From Stieleria marina (GTDB lineage Bacteria > Planctomycetota > Planctomycetia > Pirellulales > Pirellulaceae), in contig CP036526.1 of NCBI GenBank assembly GCA_007741555.1, positions 5,642,001-5,706,000 on the forward strand: a stretch of 64,000 nt of DNA, in the 5' to 3' direction. A program made the translations under genes and the position numbers. Shown one piece after another: positions 53,522 to 61,792 of this stretch (positions are counted from its first letter, which is position 1; the number at the start of each line of letters is the position of its first letter). The notes under the pieces are model-generated. The model had not been told where the DNA came from. It was given only the letters and a program-made list of their open reading frames with translations, and searched no databases.

Positions 53522-54733
53522 TTACATCCGATTATCCAGAGTCTTGCCGGTTTCTTTATGAGCAAACGTTGGCAACAGTTTAGAGAAAATGGCCAGCAAG
53601 TCCTCCTTGGTCCACTCATTGGCGCGTTTCAAGGATTGAATCGCGTCTTCGAATTCAGATAGTTGCTGGCTGTCAGCAAACGCCTCGTTTTGAACGACCC
53701 CCAGTTCTTCGTATCGATCCCAATCCACCGTCTCGCCATCGGTATAGAACTCTTCAAAGTCTTTTTCACCCGTCGTGTCGGTTTTGAAGAAATAGCAGGG
53801 CCACTTTTTGACGTGAATCAACTCTTCCACGCCGCTACGCGCCTCCTCCTCCGTTTCGCACAAAACAGGTTCGTAACCCATTCGGTTCAGATAGCGTTGG
53901 GCCATGGCCGAAAACGTGATCAAATGAAGCTTGGGGCTAAGTTTCGGGAAATAGATCTCCCGATCTCTTCCCTGAAGAATCGAAAAAAGACAAAGCTGCG
54001 CGCCTTCGTCTCCCGTCACAAAGTACCTTCGTATATCGTCAGGGGCGGCAATCGGCTGGCGTTTTTGTAAACGTTGCGTCCACGCAAAGGGCAGTGACCC
54101 GTCGGAGAAAGCGACGTTCGCAAATCTCGCCGTCGAAACAGCTGTCTCCGATTTTTCTCCCAGCAAAAACATTTCCATGATTCGCTTGGAAGCCCCCATC
54201 ATATTGACGGGGTTGGCTGCCTTGTCGGTCGAAACACAGAAGAATTTCTTGGCACCTGCTTCGCGTGAAAAACCCAGCAGTTTTTTAGTCAAAAAGATGT
54301 TCACATCGATCAAACGCATCAATGTGAACGGATCTTTCTCGCTACGAACATGCTTCAGTGCAGAAAAGTTTAAAACGTAATCGTATGGTTCGCTCTGCTT
54401 AAGTGCATTGTGAGCAAAGGCGTCGAATTCCGGGCCCAGGACATCAAAGCAGTACGCATGGAATTCTCCATCTGTGTATCCGATCGATGATCGAAGGTCG
54501 CGGACAAGTTCCGCCAGATTGTTTTCCGATGTATCGATTACATGCAGAGCACGTGGATTGTTCGCAAATAACTGGCGTACAACGGCTCCACCGATTGATC
54601 CCGCCCCGCCAACCACCAGAAAACGGCTTTGCGCAATATGCTCACTCAAGGCATCGCCGTGTTTCTGCAGATCCTCCACAAAGAGAGGTACAGCACGACC
54701 AATCATCTCCAGCAACGATTCGGCTTGTCTCAA
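53522..54733 (-). CDS. UDP-HexNAc 4,6-dehydratase-like (CapD/PglF soluble type)
   Basis: 403 residues. An extended SDR of the Polysacc_synt_2 family: Rossmann motif VVGGAGSIGGAVVRQLFANN (about 40-59), LNFSALKHVRSEKDPFTLMR, and the active-site region FFCVSTDKAANPVNMMGASK with the catalytic Lys-type MGASKR. Family members make UDP-4-keto-6-deoxy-HexNAc, the precursor for 4-aminosugars. Unlike PglF it lacks the N-terminal membrane helices. The TTG start at 54733 is preferred because the next ATG (residue 10) lacks spacing for a ribosome site. It fits directly with the downstream PGT and the upstream acyltransferase and aminotransferase genes. Confidence 0.9.
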   Translation of the reverse strand: MRQAESLLEMIGRAVPLFVEDLQKHGDALSEHIAQSRFLVVGGAGSIGGAVVRQLFANNPRALHVIDTSENNLAELVRDLRSSIGYTDGEFHAYCFDVLGPEFDAFAHNALKQSEPYDYVLNFSALKHVRSEKDPFTLMRLIDVNIFLTKKLLGFSREAGAKKFFCVSTDKAANPVNMMGASKRIMEMFLLGEKSETAVSTARFANVAFSDGSLPFAWTQRLQKRQPIAAPDDIRRYFVTGDEGAQLCLFSILQGRDREIYFPKLSPKLHLITFSAMAQRYLNRMGYEPVLCETEEEARSGVEELIHVKKWPCYFFKTDTTGEKDFEEFYTDGETVDWDRYEELGVVQNEAFADSQQLSEFEDAIQSLKRANEWTKEDLLAIFSKLLPTFAHKETGKTLDNRM

Positions 54734-54777
54734 CGTTCTATTTCCCAGTTATACAGTTTGATGTTTTGGTTTAGCAA

Positions 54778-55428
54778 CTAACGCGGCATGAACTTTCGTG
54801 CCGGCACTCCACGTACAAATTCACCGGCGCTGATGTTACGAACGACGGTTGCACCGGCAGCGACAAAACAATGACTGCCCAGGTCCAATCCTTGGATCAA
54901 ATTCGCTCCTGTACCCAAGTGACTACCTCGCCCAACTCGAACATTCCCGGAGACTGTCACACCGGGGCCGACATGGCAATAGTCATCAATCACACAGTCA
55001 TGGTCTACAGAACAACACGTATTCAAAATCGCGAAGTCGCCGACCACGGTTCCTGGCTGAATGATAGCGCCAGCGTGAATCTGCGCGGTTTCCGATATAT
55101 CAGCATCAGGTGCAACCCATGAAGTGGGGTGCCGAAAGCCCACAAAACGATAGCCAATTTGTTTGAATCGATCGACGATTGTACAACGCGGACTCGCTAC
55201 ATCCACCGGCATCACCGAACCGACTCCGGAGGCAAGCAACACTTGATCCGACGCAAACTCGGACAACATCGCCTCGTCGGATAGAACTCTTATCCCCATC
55301 CTGTTGTCTGCATGATCCTCAGGATGAAGATCTGTGGCGGCAACAACATCGTGTCCGCAAGCAATTAAGCAAGCGCTAACAACGCGGCCATGCCCACCAA
55401 ACCCAATGACCACAATCGGACGCTTCAT
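54778..55428 (-). CDS. NeuD/PglD-type sugar acyltransferase
   Basis: 216 residues. An N-terminal nucleotide-binding-like half (RPIVVIGFGGHGRVVSACLI) is followed by left-handed beta-helix hexapeptide repeats (IHAGAIIQPGTVVGDFAILN, VGPGVTVSGNVRVGRGSHLG). This is the NeuD/PglD layout; the catalytic His probably lies in SVDHDCVI. PglD N-acetylates UDP-4-amino-sugars. ATG 55428 overlaps the aminotransferase stop (ATGA). It is one of two LbH transferases in the cluster. Confidence 0.9.
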   Translation of the reverse strand: MKRPIVVIGFGGHGRVVSACLIACGHDVVAATDLHPEDHADNRMGIRVLSDEAMLSEFASDQVLLASGVGSVMPVDVASPRCTIVDRFKQIGYRFVGFRHPTSWVAPDADISETAQIHAGAIIQPGTVVGDFAILNTCCSVDHDCVIDDYCHVGPGVTVSGNVRVGRGSHLGTGANLIQGLDLGSHCFVAAGATVVRNISAGEFVRGVPARKFMPR

Positions 55429-56624
55429 TCGGCAGCCTCCGCAAGCCAACCAGGAGCCAAGTCAGCGGAACTGGGGATATTGATCGCCCGCCGGCTGATC
55501 GATTCCGTCTGGTCCACTGGACCGCGCGGACACCCGCTGTACATATCTAGTTGGTGCATTGGCTGCCAAACAGGTCGACACTGATAGCCAGCTCTGTTCA
55601 GACTTTCCAGCAGAGAATCGCGTGCTGATCCATGATTTGGATCAAGCATTAGGCAGTTGAGCCAATGGTTACTGCGACAGTCGGCAGGCTCAGCCAGCAT
55701 CTGCACGCCATCCACTTGCGAAAACTGTTCTGCATAGAGACCAGCAAGCTCTCGTTTCGCATTCAATAACTTGGGCAATACTTCCAGCTGCGCCGCCCCT
55801 AGCGCAGCGTTAACGTTGGGCATACGAAAATTCCAAGCAATTTCGTCGTGGCGAAACTCCCACTTGTGCGGAACTTTGGCTGTCGTTGTGAGATGCTTTG
55901 CCCGATCAGCCAATTCATGGTCGTCAGTCAAGATAGCGCCGCCGCCGCCCGTCGTAATGATCTTGTTACCGTTGAAACTGACCGCCGACACCTTACCGAA
56001 CCTACCGGTATGTTTACCTTGGTAGTAAGACCCTAGTGATTCAGCGGCATCTTCAATGAAGGGAATATCATACTTCTTGCAAATCTCAACGATGTCGTCC
56101 AATTCGCCCGGATGCCCGAAACAATGCATCAAACATATTGCTGAGATACGTCGCCCCGTTTCTCGATTAACTGTTCCGTCGGCTCCAGACTTCGCGACCT
56201 TGGACAGTCTCGATCTCAACGCGTCAGGGCAGATCGACAAACGCGATTCTGAAACGTCAACAAAGTGTGGGACCGCTTGGCAATGCGAAATGGCATTCGC
56301 AGTAGCGACAAACGAAAGCGATGGACAAATGACTTCATCACCTTCCCTTACGCCTGTGATGTGAAAGCAGACCTCCAGTGCCGCCGTGCCATTGACGGTT
56401 GCGACAGCCCGTTGGCAACCGGTGGCTTTCGCCAACTTTTCCTCGAATCGTGTAACGAACGAACCTGCAGAGGATACCCAACCAGTGTCTAGGCACTCCT
56501 TGGTGTACTTCCAGGCGTTGGGCGGAAGATACGGCCTGTGCAATAGCACGTACTCTTGTTGCGGTCCAATCGCATTTTCAATCGCAGCAATTGTCTCGCT
56601 GCTTAACCGTTCGATCGATGTCAT
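55425..56624 (-). CDS. LegC/PglE-type aminotransferase
   Basis: 399 residues. A DegT/DnrJ/EryC1/StrS PLP enzyme with a 20-residue N-terminal extension and the LegC-like entry YLPPNAWKYTKECLDTGWVS. The PLP lysine is Lys221 in SFNGNKIITTGGGG, and the upstream EDAAESLG carries the PLP-ring Asp. Such enzymes aminate C4 of UDP-4-keto-6-deoxy-HexNAc using glutamate. This closely fits the dehydratase and acyltransferases next door. The stop overlaps the next start. It could belong to the LLPSF_NHT_00031 subfamily that I know from similar surface-sugar clusters; I am not certain. Confidence 0.92.
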   Translation of the reverse strand: MTSIERLSSETIAAIENAIGPQQEYVLLHRPYLPPNAWKYTKECLDTGWVSSAGSFVTRFEEKLAKATGCQRAVATVNGTAALEVCFHITGVREGDEVICPSLSFVATANAISHCQAVPHFVDVSESRLSICPDALRSRLSKVAKSGADGTVNRETGRRISAICLMHCFGHPGELDDIVEICKKYDIPFIEDAAESLGSYYQGKHTGRFGKVSAVSFNGNKIITTGGGGAILTDDHELADRAKHLTTTAKVPHKWEFRHDEIAWNFRMPNVNAALGAAQLEVLPKLLNAKRELAGLYAEQFSQVDGVQMLAEPADCRSNHWLNCLMLDPNHGSARDSLLESLNRAGYQCRPVWQPMHQLDMYSGCPRGPVDQTESISRRAINIPSSADLAPGWLAEAAE

Positions 56625-56636
56625 TTCAGGTAACGC

Positions 56637-57254
56637 TTAAAAGTTGACACGAGGCATTGGGCCAGCAGCACGCAAAGAAACAATCTGATTCGTGGAAACA
56701 TCCCGCCTTACATAGGTCAGTGCGTCCACCTGACTGTCATCGCCAATGTTGATGCCTGCCGCAACAAACGCATTGCTGCCGATTAAAACCCGATCGCCCA
56801 ACTCGACCGAACCGCTCACGCGTGCTCCCGGCAAAATAGAACTGTATTGCCCCATCACGACATCGTGCCCAACCGATGCATGAATGTGAACGATTGAATG
56901 ATCGCCAATCTTTGCATTCGAGGAAATGACCGCCAACGGACCTACGAATACACCTTCCCCAAGAATAGCAGAAGGACTAACGACGGCGACTGGATGGACA
57001 ACAGAAAATGGACTCCACCCTTCTTCTAAGCAGCGTTTCGCGATTTGCGATTTGACGCGTTGATCTGATACACCAACATTAAAGTAAACCTTAGCACCTG
57101 TCTCGGTAAACTCCGGCAGGTATCGAAGTTTAAAACTCTCTTCCTCGAAATAGATTCGTTCAATTCGTTCAAATTGGTCAGCGTAGCCCAGGCACGCAGC
57201 TTCATGGACCTCAAATGCTGTTCGGTCTCCAAATACAACCAACATAGATGCCAT
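56637..57254 (-). CDS. Second LbH acyltransferase (NeuD-like)
   Basis: 205 residues. The N-terminal half (MLVVFGDRTAFEVHEAACLG) differs from a standard NeuD Rossmann half; the C-terminal half has hexapeptide repeats (AILGEGVFVGPLAVISSNAK, LGDRVLIGSNAFVAAGINIG) with a candidate catalytic His in HASVGHDVVMG. It probably O- or N-acylates a sugar nucleotide. ATG 57254, 2 nt after the SDR stop, was preferred; a TTG overlapping that stop is possible. Because it lies right after the SDR, ligase and ACP genes it is a good candidate to use an ACP-bound acyl donor; that is inference. Confidence 0.87.
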   Translation of the reverse strand: MASMLVVFGDRTAFEVHEAACLGYADQFERIERIYFEEESFKLRYLPEFTETGAKVYFNVGVSDQRVKSQIAKRCLEEGWSPFSVVHPVAVVSPSAILGEGVFVGPLAVISSNAKIGDHSIVHIHASVGHDVVMGQYSSILPGARVSGSVELGDRVLIGSNAFVAAGINIGDDSQVDALTYVRRDVSTNQIVSLRAAGPMPRVNF

Positions 57255-57256
57255 GT

Positions 57257-57979
57257 TCAAATCGTTCCCGAATCGACAAACAGGTTCTGCCCAGTCACCG
57301 ACTGGCTGCCGTCAGAGAGCAAGTATTCAACAGTCGAAGCGACGGAAACTAGGGAAGTCGGACGTTTCAACGCTGTGCGCTTGTGGATCCGGTCGCGCTG
57401 TTCATTACTCAACGAAGAAGACATCTCGGTTTCCATAAACCCAGCCACCACACAGTTTGATCGAATTCCTTTTGATCCCCATTCCCGAGCAGTGTTCTTG
57501 GAGAAACTCTCGATCGCTCCCTTGGTGGCGGCGTACATCGCAAGCCCCTTGTATCCGGTATGAGCGCTGATCGACGAGATATGCACAATCGAACCGGCAA
57601 CCTCATGCAACAGCATGTTGCGAACAACGTACTTTGTCAGAAACATCGGAGCGTAAACGTTGGTTTGAAACATTGAATGAAGGGGTTCGGGCTGAAGATT
57701 CGTCAGCAAGTCATCGTAAGCTGTCGCAGCGTTACTGATCAGGCCATGTAGCGGCGTTTCTTTGCCAATTTGATCATCGAACACTCGTTTCTTGATCTGG
57801 CCGGTGTCAGCCAAGTCACAATCGATAAAGCAGGCCCGCTCAGGAAATTTTCGCAGTAGCGAATCGAGTTCTTTCGTAACGTTTCGGCTAACGACATACA
57901 CCTGATGGCCGAGGGAAAGCTGATGCTCCGCTATTTGGAGCCCCAGTCCTCGCGATCCGCCAGTTAGCAAGAGATTCAT
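57257..57979 (-). CDS. Short-chain dehydrogenase/reductase (FabG-like)
   Basis: 240 residues. Classical SDR: cofactor motif TGGSRGLG (6-13), NAG-like SNAAT, HISSIS, and the catalytic YAATK with Tyr149 and Lys153. The C-terminal SVTGQNLFVDSGTI is the usual FabG-type ending. FabG enzymes reduce 3-oxoacyl-ACP to 3-hydroxyacyl-ACP; the adjacent ACP and acyl-ligase genes make that the leading guess, but a sugar substrate is also possible. ATG 57979 sits 2 nt after the ligase stop. Confidence 0.9.
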   Translation of the reverse strand: MNLLLTGGSRGLGLQIAEHQLSLGHQVYVVSRNVTKELDSLLRKFPERACFIDCDLADTGQIKKRVFDDQIGKETPLHGLISNAATAYDDLLTNLQPEPLHSMFQTNVYAPMFLTKYVVRNMLLHEVAGSIVHISSISAHTGYKGLAMYAATKGAIESFSKNTAREWGSKGIRSNCVVAGFMETEMSSSLSNEQRDRIHKRTALKRPTSLVSVASTVEYLLSDGSQSVTGQNLFVDSGTI

Positions 57980-57981
57980 GA

Positions 57982-59352
57982 TCAGCGGACTTTTTTACCG
58001 GTCAATGTTGTTTGAATTAAATCGACCAGATTTACAATCCGCGGCAATTCGTAGTCATTCAACACATCTCCCAGCCGGTCTCGAATCAACTTCACACTGA
58101 CGCAAGAGCCCGCGGTTGCAAACACTTCACAGCAGACCAATTCTCCGGTAACCGAATTTGACTTACCAAAAACTCTCGCCTGAACAACTTCCGGCATCTG
58201 CTCGATTAGCGATTCGACTTTCTGGCAGTTCACTTTGTAGCCGCCAACATTGATCACATTTGAATCACGAGACTTGATACTGAATTTTTGCGAATCCTCA
58301 GACTGATTCTCAACAAAGTCGCCGGTCAGAAAAAACTCCTCGTCGATATTTGCACAAAACGATTCCGCCAGCAGCGAGCGATGCACTGCTAACTGACCAT
58401 CAATGATCTTAACGCGACCTCGAAGCGATTCCGGAATTTCAAACTGACCATCGCCCGAATACAACAGCGCCCCTGCTTCCGTGGACGCATAGATATTTGT
58501 CGTTTTAGCATTGGGAAACGTTTTAGATATCTGCTGCAGGAGATGATCATCAGCAGTCTCGCCACCCATCGTCACTCGACGAACATGTGGGTGAACCCGC
58601 TGATGAATGGGAGCGTTTGCTCCCTGACTGGTGTCAGCCGATGACTGACCGCACAAAAGCCGTAGATAGGTGGGGGTCGCACTCAAATGAGTGATCTGAT
58701 AGCTATCGATTGCTCGATGTGCCACAGAAACGTCCAAGCCAAATAGTTTCACAATCGTGTTACGATTGCAGAGTGCTTGTAGAAAAACCTGAATGCCTGC
58801 GAAGTGCGCCGGATGGAAAGCAAATCCCCAGACGTCATCTGCGTGCGACGGCCCCGACCGTACCGTCCGCACCAGTGACTCAGCACCGTGCTGGACTATT
58901 TTTGGTTCTGCGGTGGTCCCAGATGTCTGCACACCGATCCGACAGACTGACTGCTTGATCGCATTCAATAAATCATCTGCAACTAACGGGTTGGAGACAG
59001 GGCCCCTGCTTCCACCACGCGATTCTGAAATCATCCCCGATTGCTTCTCCTGCTGCGCCGCCTGGACTTCTCGTTTGCCAACAGACCGAACTTCGGAGCC
59101 GGAATTTTTGGACTGAGCCAAATGGAATTCGCGTTCCACGTCCTCACTAACCTTTTCTCCCAACGGCCCAGCGATGATTCTTAGACTGCTGCCCGAGAGA
59201 ATTGCTGCCAACAACACCTTGAACAACTCATAACAACCTTTCGGCGTGAAATCGTCAGAACCAATCGTCGTGTCTTTAACATCTCGGCCAAAATCCGCAT
59301 ACGTGACTGCACGACCGCCGACCGGATCAACAAAGAACGGCTTGTCATTCAT
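57982..59352 (-). CDS. AMP-forming acyl ligase (ANL superfamily)
   Basis: 456 residues, short for this superfamily: the N-terminal part before the P-loop is only about 140 residues. The P-loop is TSGTTAEPK (143-151), with Ala where most have Gly. Later motifs are IYASTEAGAL, FLTGDFV, the hinge SRDSNVINVGGYKVN and the terminal TLTGKK carrying the catalytic Lys. These enzymes adenylate a carboxylate and transfer it to CoA or an ACP. The start overlaps the ACP stop by 8 nt, so the ACP is its probable acceptor. ATG 59352 is preferred over a GTG-type start 12 nt upstream. The acyl substrate cannot be read from sequence. Confidence 0.9.
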   Translation of the reverse strand: MNDKPFFVDPVGGRAVTYADFGRDVKDTTIGSDDFTPKGCYELFKVLLAAILSGSSLRIIAGPLGEKVSEDVEREFHLAQSKNSGSEVRSVGKREVQAAQQEKQSGMISESRGGSRGPVSNPLVADDLLNAIKQSVCRIGVQTSGTTAEPKIVQHGAESLVRTVRSGPSHADDVWGFAFHPAHFAGIQVFLQALCNRNTIVKLFGLDVSVAHRAIDSYQITHLSATPTYLRLLCGQSSADTSQGANAPIHQRVHPHVRRVTMGGETADDHLLQQISKTFPNAKTTNIYASTEAGALLYSGDGQFEIPESLRGRVKIIDGQLAVHRSLLAESFCANIDEEFFLTGDFVENQSEDSQKFSIKSRDSNVINVGGYKVNCQKVESLIEQMPEVVQARVFGKSNSVTGELVCCEVFATAGSCVSVKLIRDRLGDVLNDYELPRIVNLVDLIQTTLTGKKVR

Positions 59353-59569
59353 TGATCCGCCCACGCAGTTCGCCGACCGTCAAAACAATGCCTTGTTCAA
59401 ACACGTCCACGCCGAACTCTGCCTCAATCTTGACGGCCAACACAGCCAGTTCCAACGAATCAAAGCCCAGGTCATCTCGGAGCTTTGCATCATCGTCAAT
59501 CGAATCAAGTTCAGCGGCGCCCGCGTCACTCCTGATTCCGTTGAACAGTCTTAATAGTTTGTCACTCAT
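59345..59569 (-). CDS. Dedicated acyl carrier protein
   Basis: 74 residues from ATG 59569. The phosphopantetheine site is GFDSLEL with Ser38, followed by the usual ACP helix pattern (LAVLAVKIEAEFGVDVFEQG). The protein is acidic. An upstream in-frame extension (27 residues) is unlike any ACP and is rejected. It sits between a glycosyltransferase gene and the acyl ligase gene, away from any fatty-acid synthase gene, so it is probably dedicated to this pathway. Confidence 0.92.
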   Translation of the reverse strand: MSDKLLRLFNGIRSDAGAAELDSIDDDAKLRDDLGFDSLELAVLAVKIEAEFGVDVFEQGIVLTVGELRGRINE

Positions 59570-59659
59570 ACTTAATCGTGTGAGATAGATGGCCGGTGTC
59601 ATCGAGTGGAAGATAGCAGACGATTTTAAAAAGCGAGGGCTCACATTCATCTCGCGCGG

Positions 59660-60793
59660 CTAGCTTGCTGACTGAATTCCCATGATTCTTAACATTTCCG
59701 CATTCACTTTTCGCACGTCAAACCGGTCTTCAGCCAGTCGCCGACTCTCGGCTCCCATCTCAGCCCATTGATCGCGGTGTTCGATGAACCAGATCATTCG
59801 CTCCGCCAACGCTTCCGCATCGGCCTTAGGAACTAGCCAACCATTTCGGCCAGGCACGACAGTCTCCCGACAGCCAACCACGTCGGTCGTTAAGATCGGT
59901 CGCCCCATCGACATCGCCTCCAAGACAGTTCTTGGCATCCCTTCATGGTAGGACGGCAGCACATACACATGGCAATCGCAGACGAAGGGACGAACATCGG
60001 TTGCCGCCCCATGGTACCAGATCGCCCCCCCCTCATGCCACTGCCGGACTTCCTGATACGGAATCCCATCCGGCGATGGATCCTCTGGCCCAACCAAATC
60101 AAAGATTGCTGCTGGGTACTTCTTTTTGACAATCTCCGCTGCAGCCACATACTCGCGAATCCCCTTTTCGCCCAGAAGTCGAGCGATCAATAGAAATCGA
60201 GGATCACCTGTCGAGAACGGCTGTGTTGAAAAGAAGGAAGTATTGATACCTGAACCGCTAACCACATGGCATTTACTTTCCGGCACGATCCGCATGGCAA
60301 CAAACAGGTCACGGTTATCGGCATTCTGAAAGATGACCGCTTCGGCGTGCCCGAGTGCAAATCGGTACAACCGCACGACCACCGCGTTTAACACCCGTCG
60401 TTTTAAACTCTCACCCTGAAAGGCGTATCCCAGCCCAGTAACCAATGCAAAGAAACGGGTATTCTTAGAGCGTCTGGCCGCGATCCCGCCCCAGATAATC
60501 GGCTTGATCGTATACGCCAAAATCACATCGGGCTTCAGCTCTCCGAAGACACTTCGAAGACTCAGCATCGTCGCCAAATCACTCTTCGGGTTCATCCCAT
60601 TTCGCTGAATGGGATAGGGACGAAACGTCGCTCCGGTCTGCTCGATCTCCGCTTGCACTTCCGGTGACGCTGCTGCCGTCATCACCGTGACGGGACTCCC
60701 CGTATCCAACAGATCTCGAATCAAATCCCCACGAAATGTGACGACAGAAATTGGGTAGGCACCCAATACGATAATGCCTTTGCGAGGATTCAC
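59660..60793 (-). CDS. GT4-family glycosyltransferase
   Basis: 377 residues. N-terminal acceptor domain (KGIIVLGAYPISVVTFRGDL) and C-terminal GT-B donor domain with FLLIARLLGEKGIREYVAAA and the EX7E-type region YHEGMPRTVLEAMSMGRPIL. It is similar in layout to PglA/WbnK-like transferases that extend an undecaprenyl-linked aminosugar. GTG at 60793 (sequence GTGAATCCTCGC) is the only start that keeps the full first strand. The gene lies 34 nt after the methyltransferase stop and 90 nt before the ACP start. Confidence 0.9.
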   Translation of the reverse strand: MNPRKGIIVLGAYPISVVTFRGDLIRDLLDTGSPVTVMTAAASPEVQAEIEQTGATFRPYPIQRNGMNPKSDLATMLSLRSVFGELKPDVILAYTIKPIIWGGIAARRSKNTRFFALVTGLGYAFQGESLKRRVLNAVVVRLYRFALGHAEAVIFQNADNRDLFVAMRIVPESKCHVVSGSGINTSFFSTQPFSTGDPRFLLIARLLGEKGIREYVAAAEIVKKKYPAAIFDLVGPEDPSPDGIPYQEVRQWHEGGAIWYHGAATDVRPFVCDCHVYVLPSYHEGMPRTVLEAMSMGRPILTTDVVGCRETVVPGRNGWLVPKADAEALAERMIWFIEHRDQWAEMGAESRRLAEDRFDVRKVNAEMLRIMGIQSAS

Positions 60794-60827
60794 TTACGAC
60801 TCGAACTGATTGGTTTGATCTGCATTA

Positions 60828-61733
60828 CTATGAACCTGTTGGCTTCATTGCTACGGCGCACCAGAACGGAACATGATCGGAAAACTCGACGTTCGTCAGT
60901 CCGGCTTTCGTTAGCATTGCCTCAATCTCGACCTTGGAAAATCGCTGTTCCAGCGGAGTACCAAATCGATCGCGGCTGTCATTCCTAATCACCCAAAAGC
61001 TCTTGTCGTAGTAGGCCGATAGAGGAATCAATCTGAACATTTCTGACTTGGGTGAAAACCATCGAATAACTCTTGCCAGGGCAACAAGAGGAAGATAGAC
61101 CGTGACGGCAAGGATGTCACAGACGATCTGCTTTAGCACCGAAGGCAACGCAGCGACGACTCTCCTTAGAACGTTGCTTGCTTTGAAACAAAGACGAAAC
61201 AACGTCCCACGATTATCACAGGAGTAATAGAGATACACGAACAAACGTCCGCCCGGCTTTAACTTCTCCGCACAGCGTGCGATCCCCTCGAAGGTGTCAG
61301 GCATGTGATGCAAGACGCCAACACTGATGACCACATCAAACGTTTCGTCCTCAAACGGAATGTCACCGATCCCCGCTCTTGTGATGCGCACATTCGGAGA
61401 GTCTTCCAGCAATTTTCCAGCTGCCTGAACAGCAGAACTAGGGTCAATCGCCTCGATCCACCCGACCTTCGTGGACAAGTATTTCGACCATCGCCCTGTT
61501 CCGCAGCCTGCATCGAGCAGATTTACTTCTTTGTTCAGATAAGGCAACAGAATTGAAAAGTACATTGGCCCAATCACGCCAAGGTCCTTCTCGTCAAACT
61601 CGGAAAAGTGTTCCCACTCTTCCCCAAATGACTCCACGGTGCGAGGATCAAGATTTTCACCCAAGGAAAAGACAGCAACTTCCTTGTCGTGAATCTTCTG
61701 TGAACTCTCTGGCGAGCGACTGTATTCGATCAT
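60828..61733 (-). CDS. SAM-dependent methyltransferase with C-terminal helices
   Basis: 301 residues. Class I motif I is LLDAGCGTGRW (72-82), with motif post-I EAIDPS and motif II-like FEDETFDVVISVGVLHHMPD. A hydrophobic segment about 185-220 (VLKQIVCDILAVTVYLPLVA) may attach the enzyme to the membrane. It may methylate a sugar or a lipid-linked intermediate in the polysaccharide pathway. ATG 61733 is used. The stretch before it (to the amidotransferase stop at 61793) contains a strong hairpin. Confidence 0.88.
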   Translation of the reverse strand: MIEYSRSPESSQKIHDKEVAVFSLGENLDPRTVESFGEEWEHFSEFDEKDLGVIGPMYFSILLPYLNKEVNLLDAGCGTGRWSKYLSTKVGWIEAIDPSSAVQAAGKLLEDSPNVRITRAGIGDIPFEDETFDVVISVGVLHHMPDTFEGIARCAEKLKPGGRLFVYLYYSCDNRGTLFRLCFKASNVLRRVVAALPSVLKQIVCDILAVTVYLPLVALARVIRWFSPKSEMFRLIPLSAYYDKSFWVIRNDSRDRFGTPLEQRFSKVEIEAMLTKAGLTNVEFSDHVPFWCAVAMKPTGS

Positions 61734-61762
61734 TTTTGGCTTTCCTGGTGATTGGATCCTGA

Positions 61763-61787
61763 TAGCGATGCTACGAAACCATCGCTA
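61763..61787 (-). promoter_or_regulatory. Intercistronic hairpin between amidotransferase and methyltransferase genes
   Basis: TAGCGATG and CATCGCTA form a perfect 8-bp stem with a 9-nt loop in the 59-bp gap. No T-run follows on the minus strand, so it is better read as an RNA processing or stability element, or partial terminator, than as a classical terminator. Confidence 0.5.
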
Positions 61788-61792
61788 ACTAA

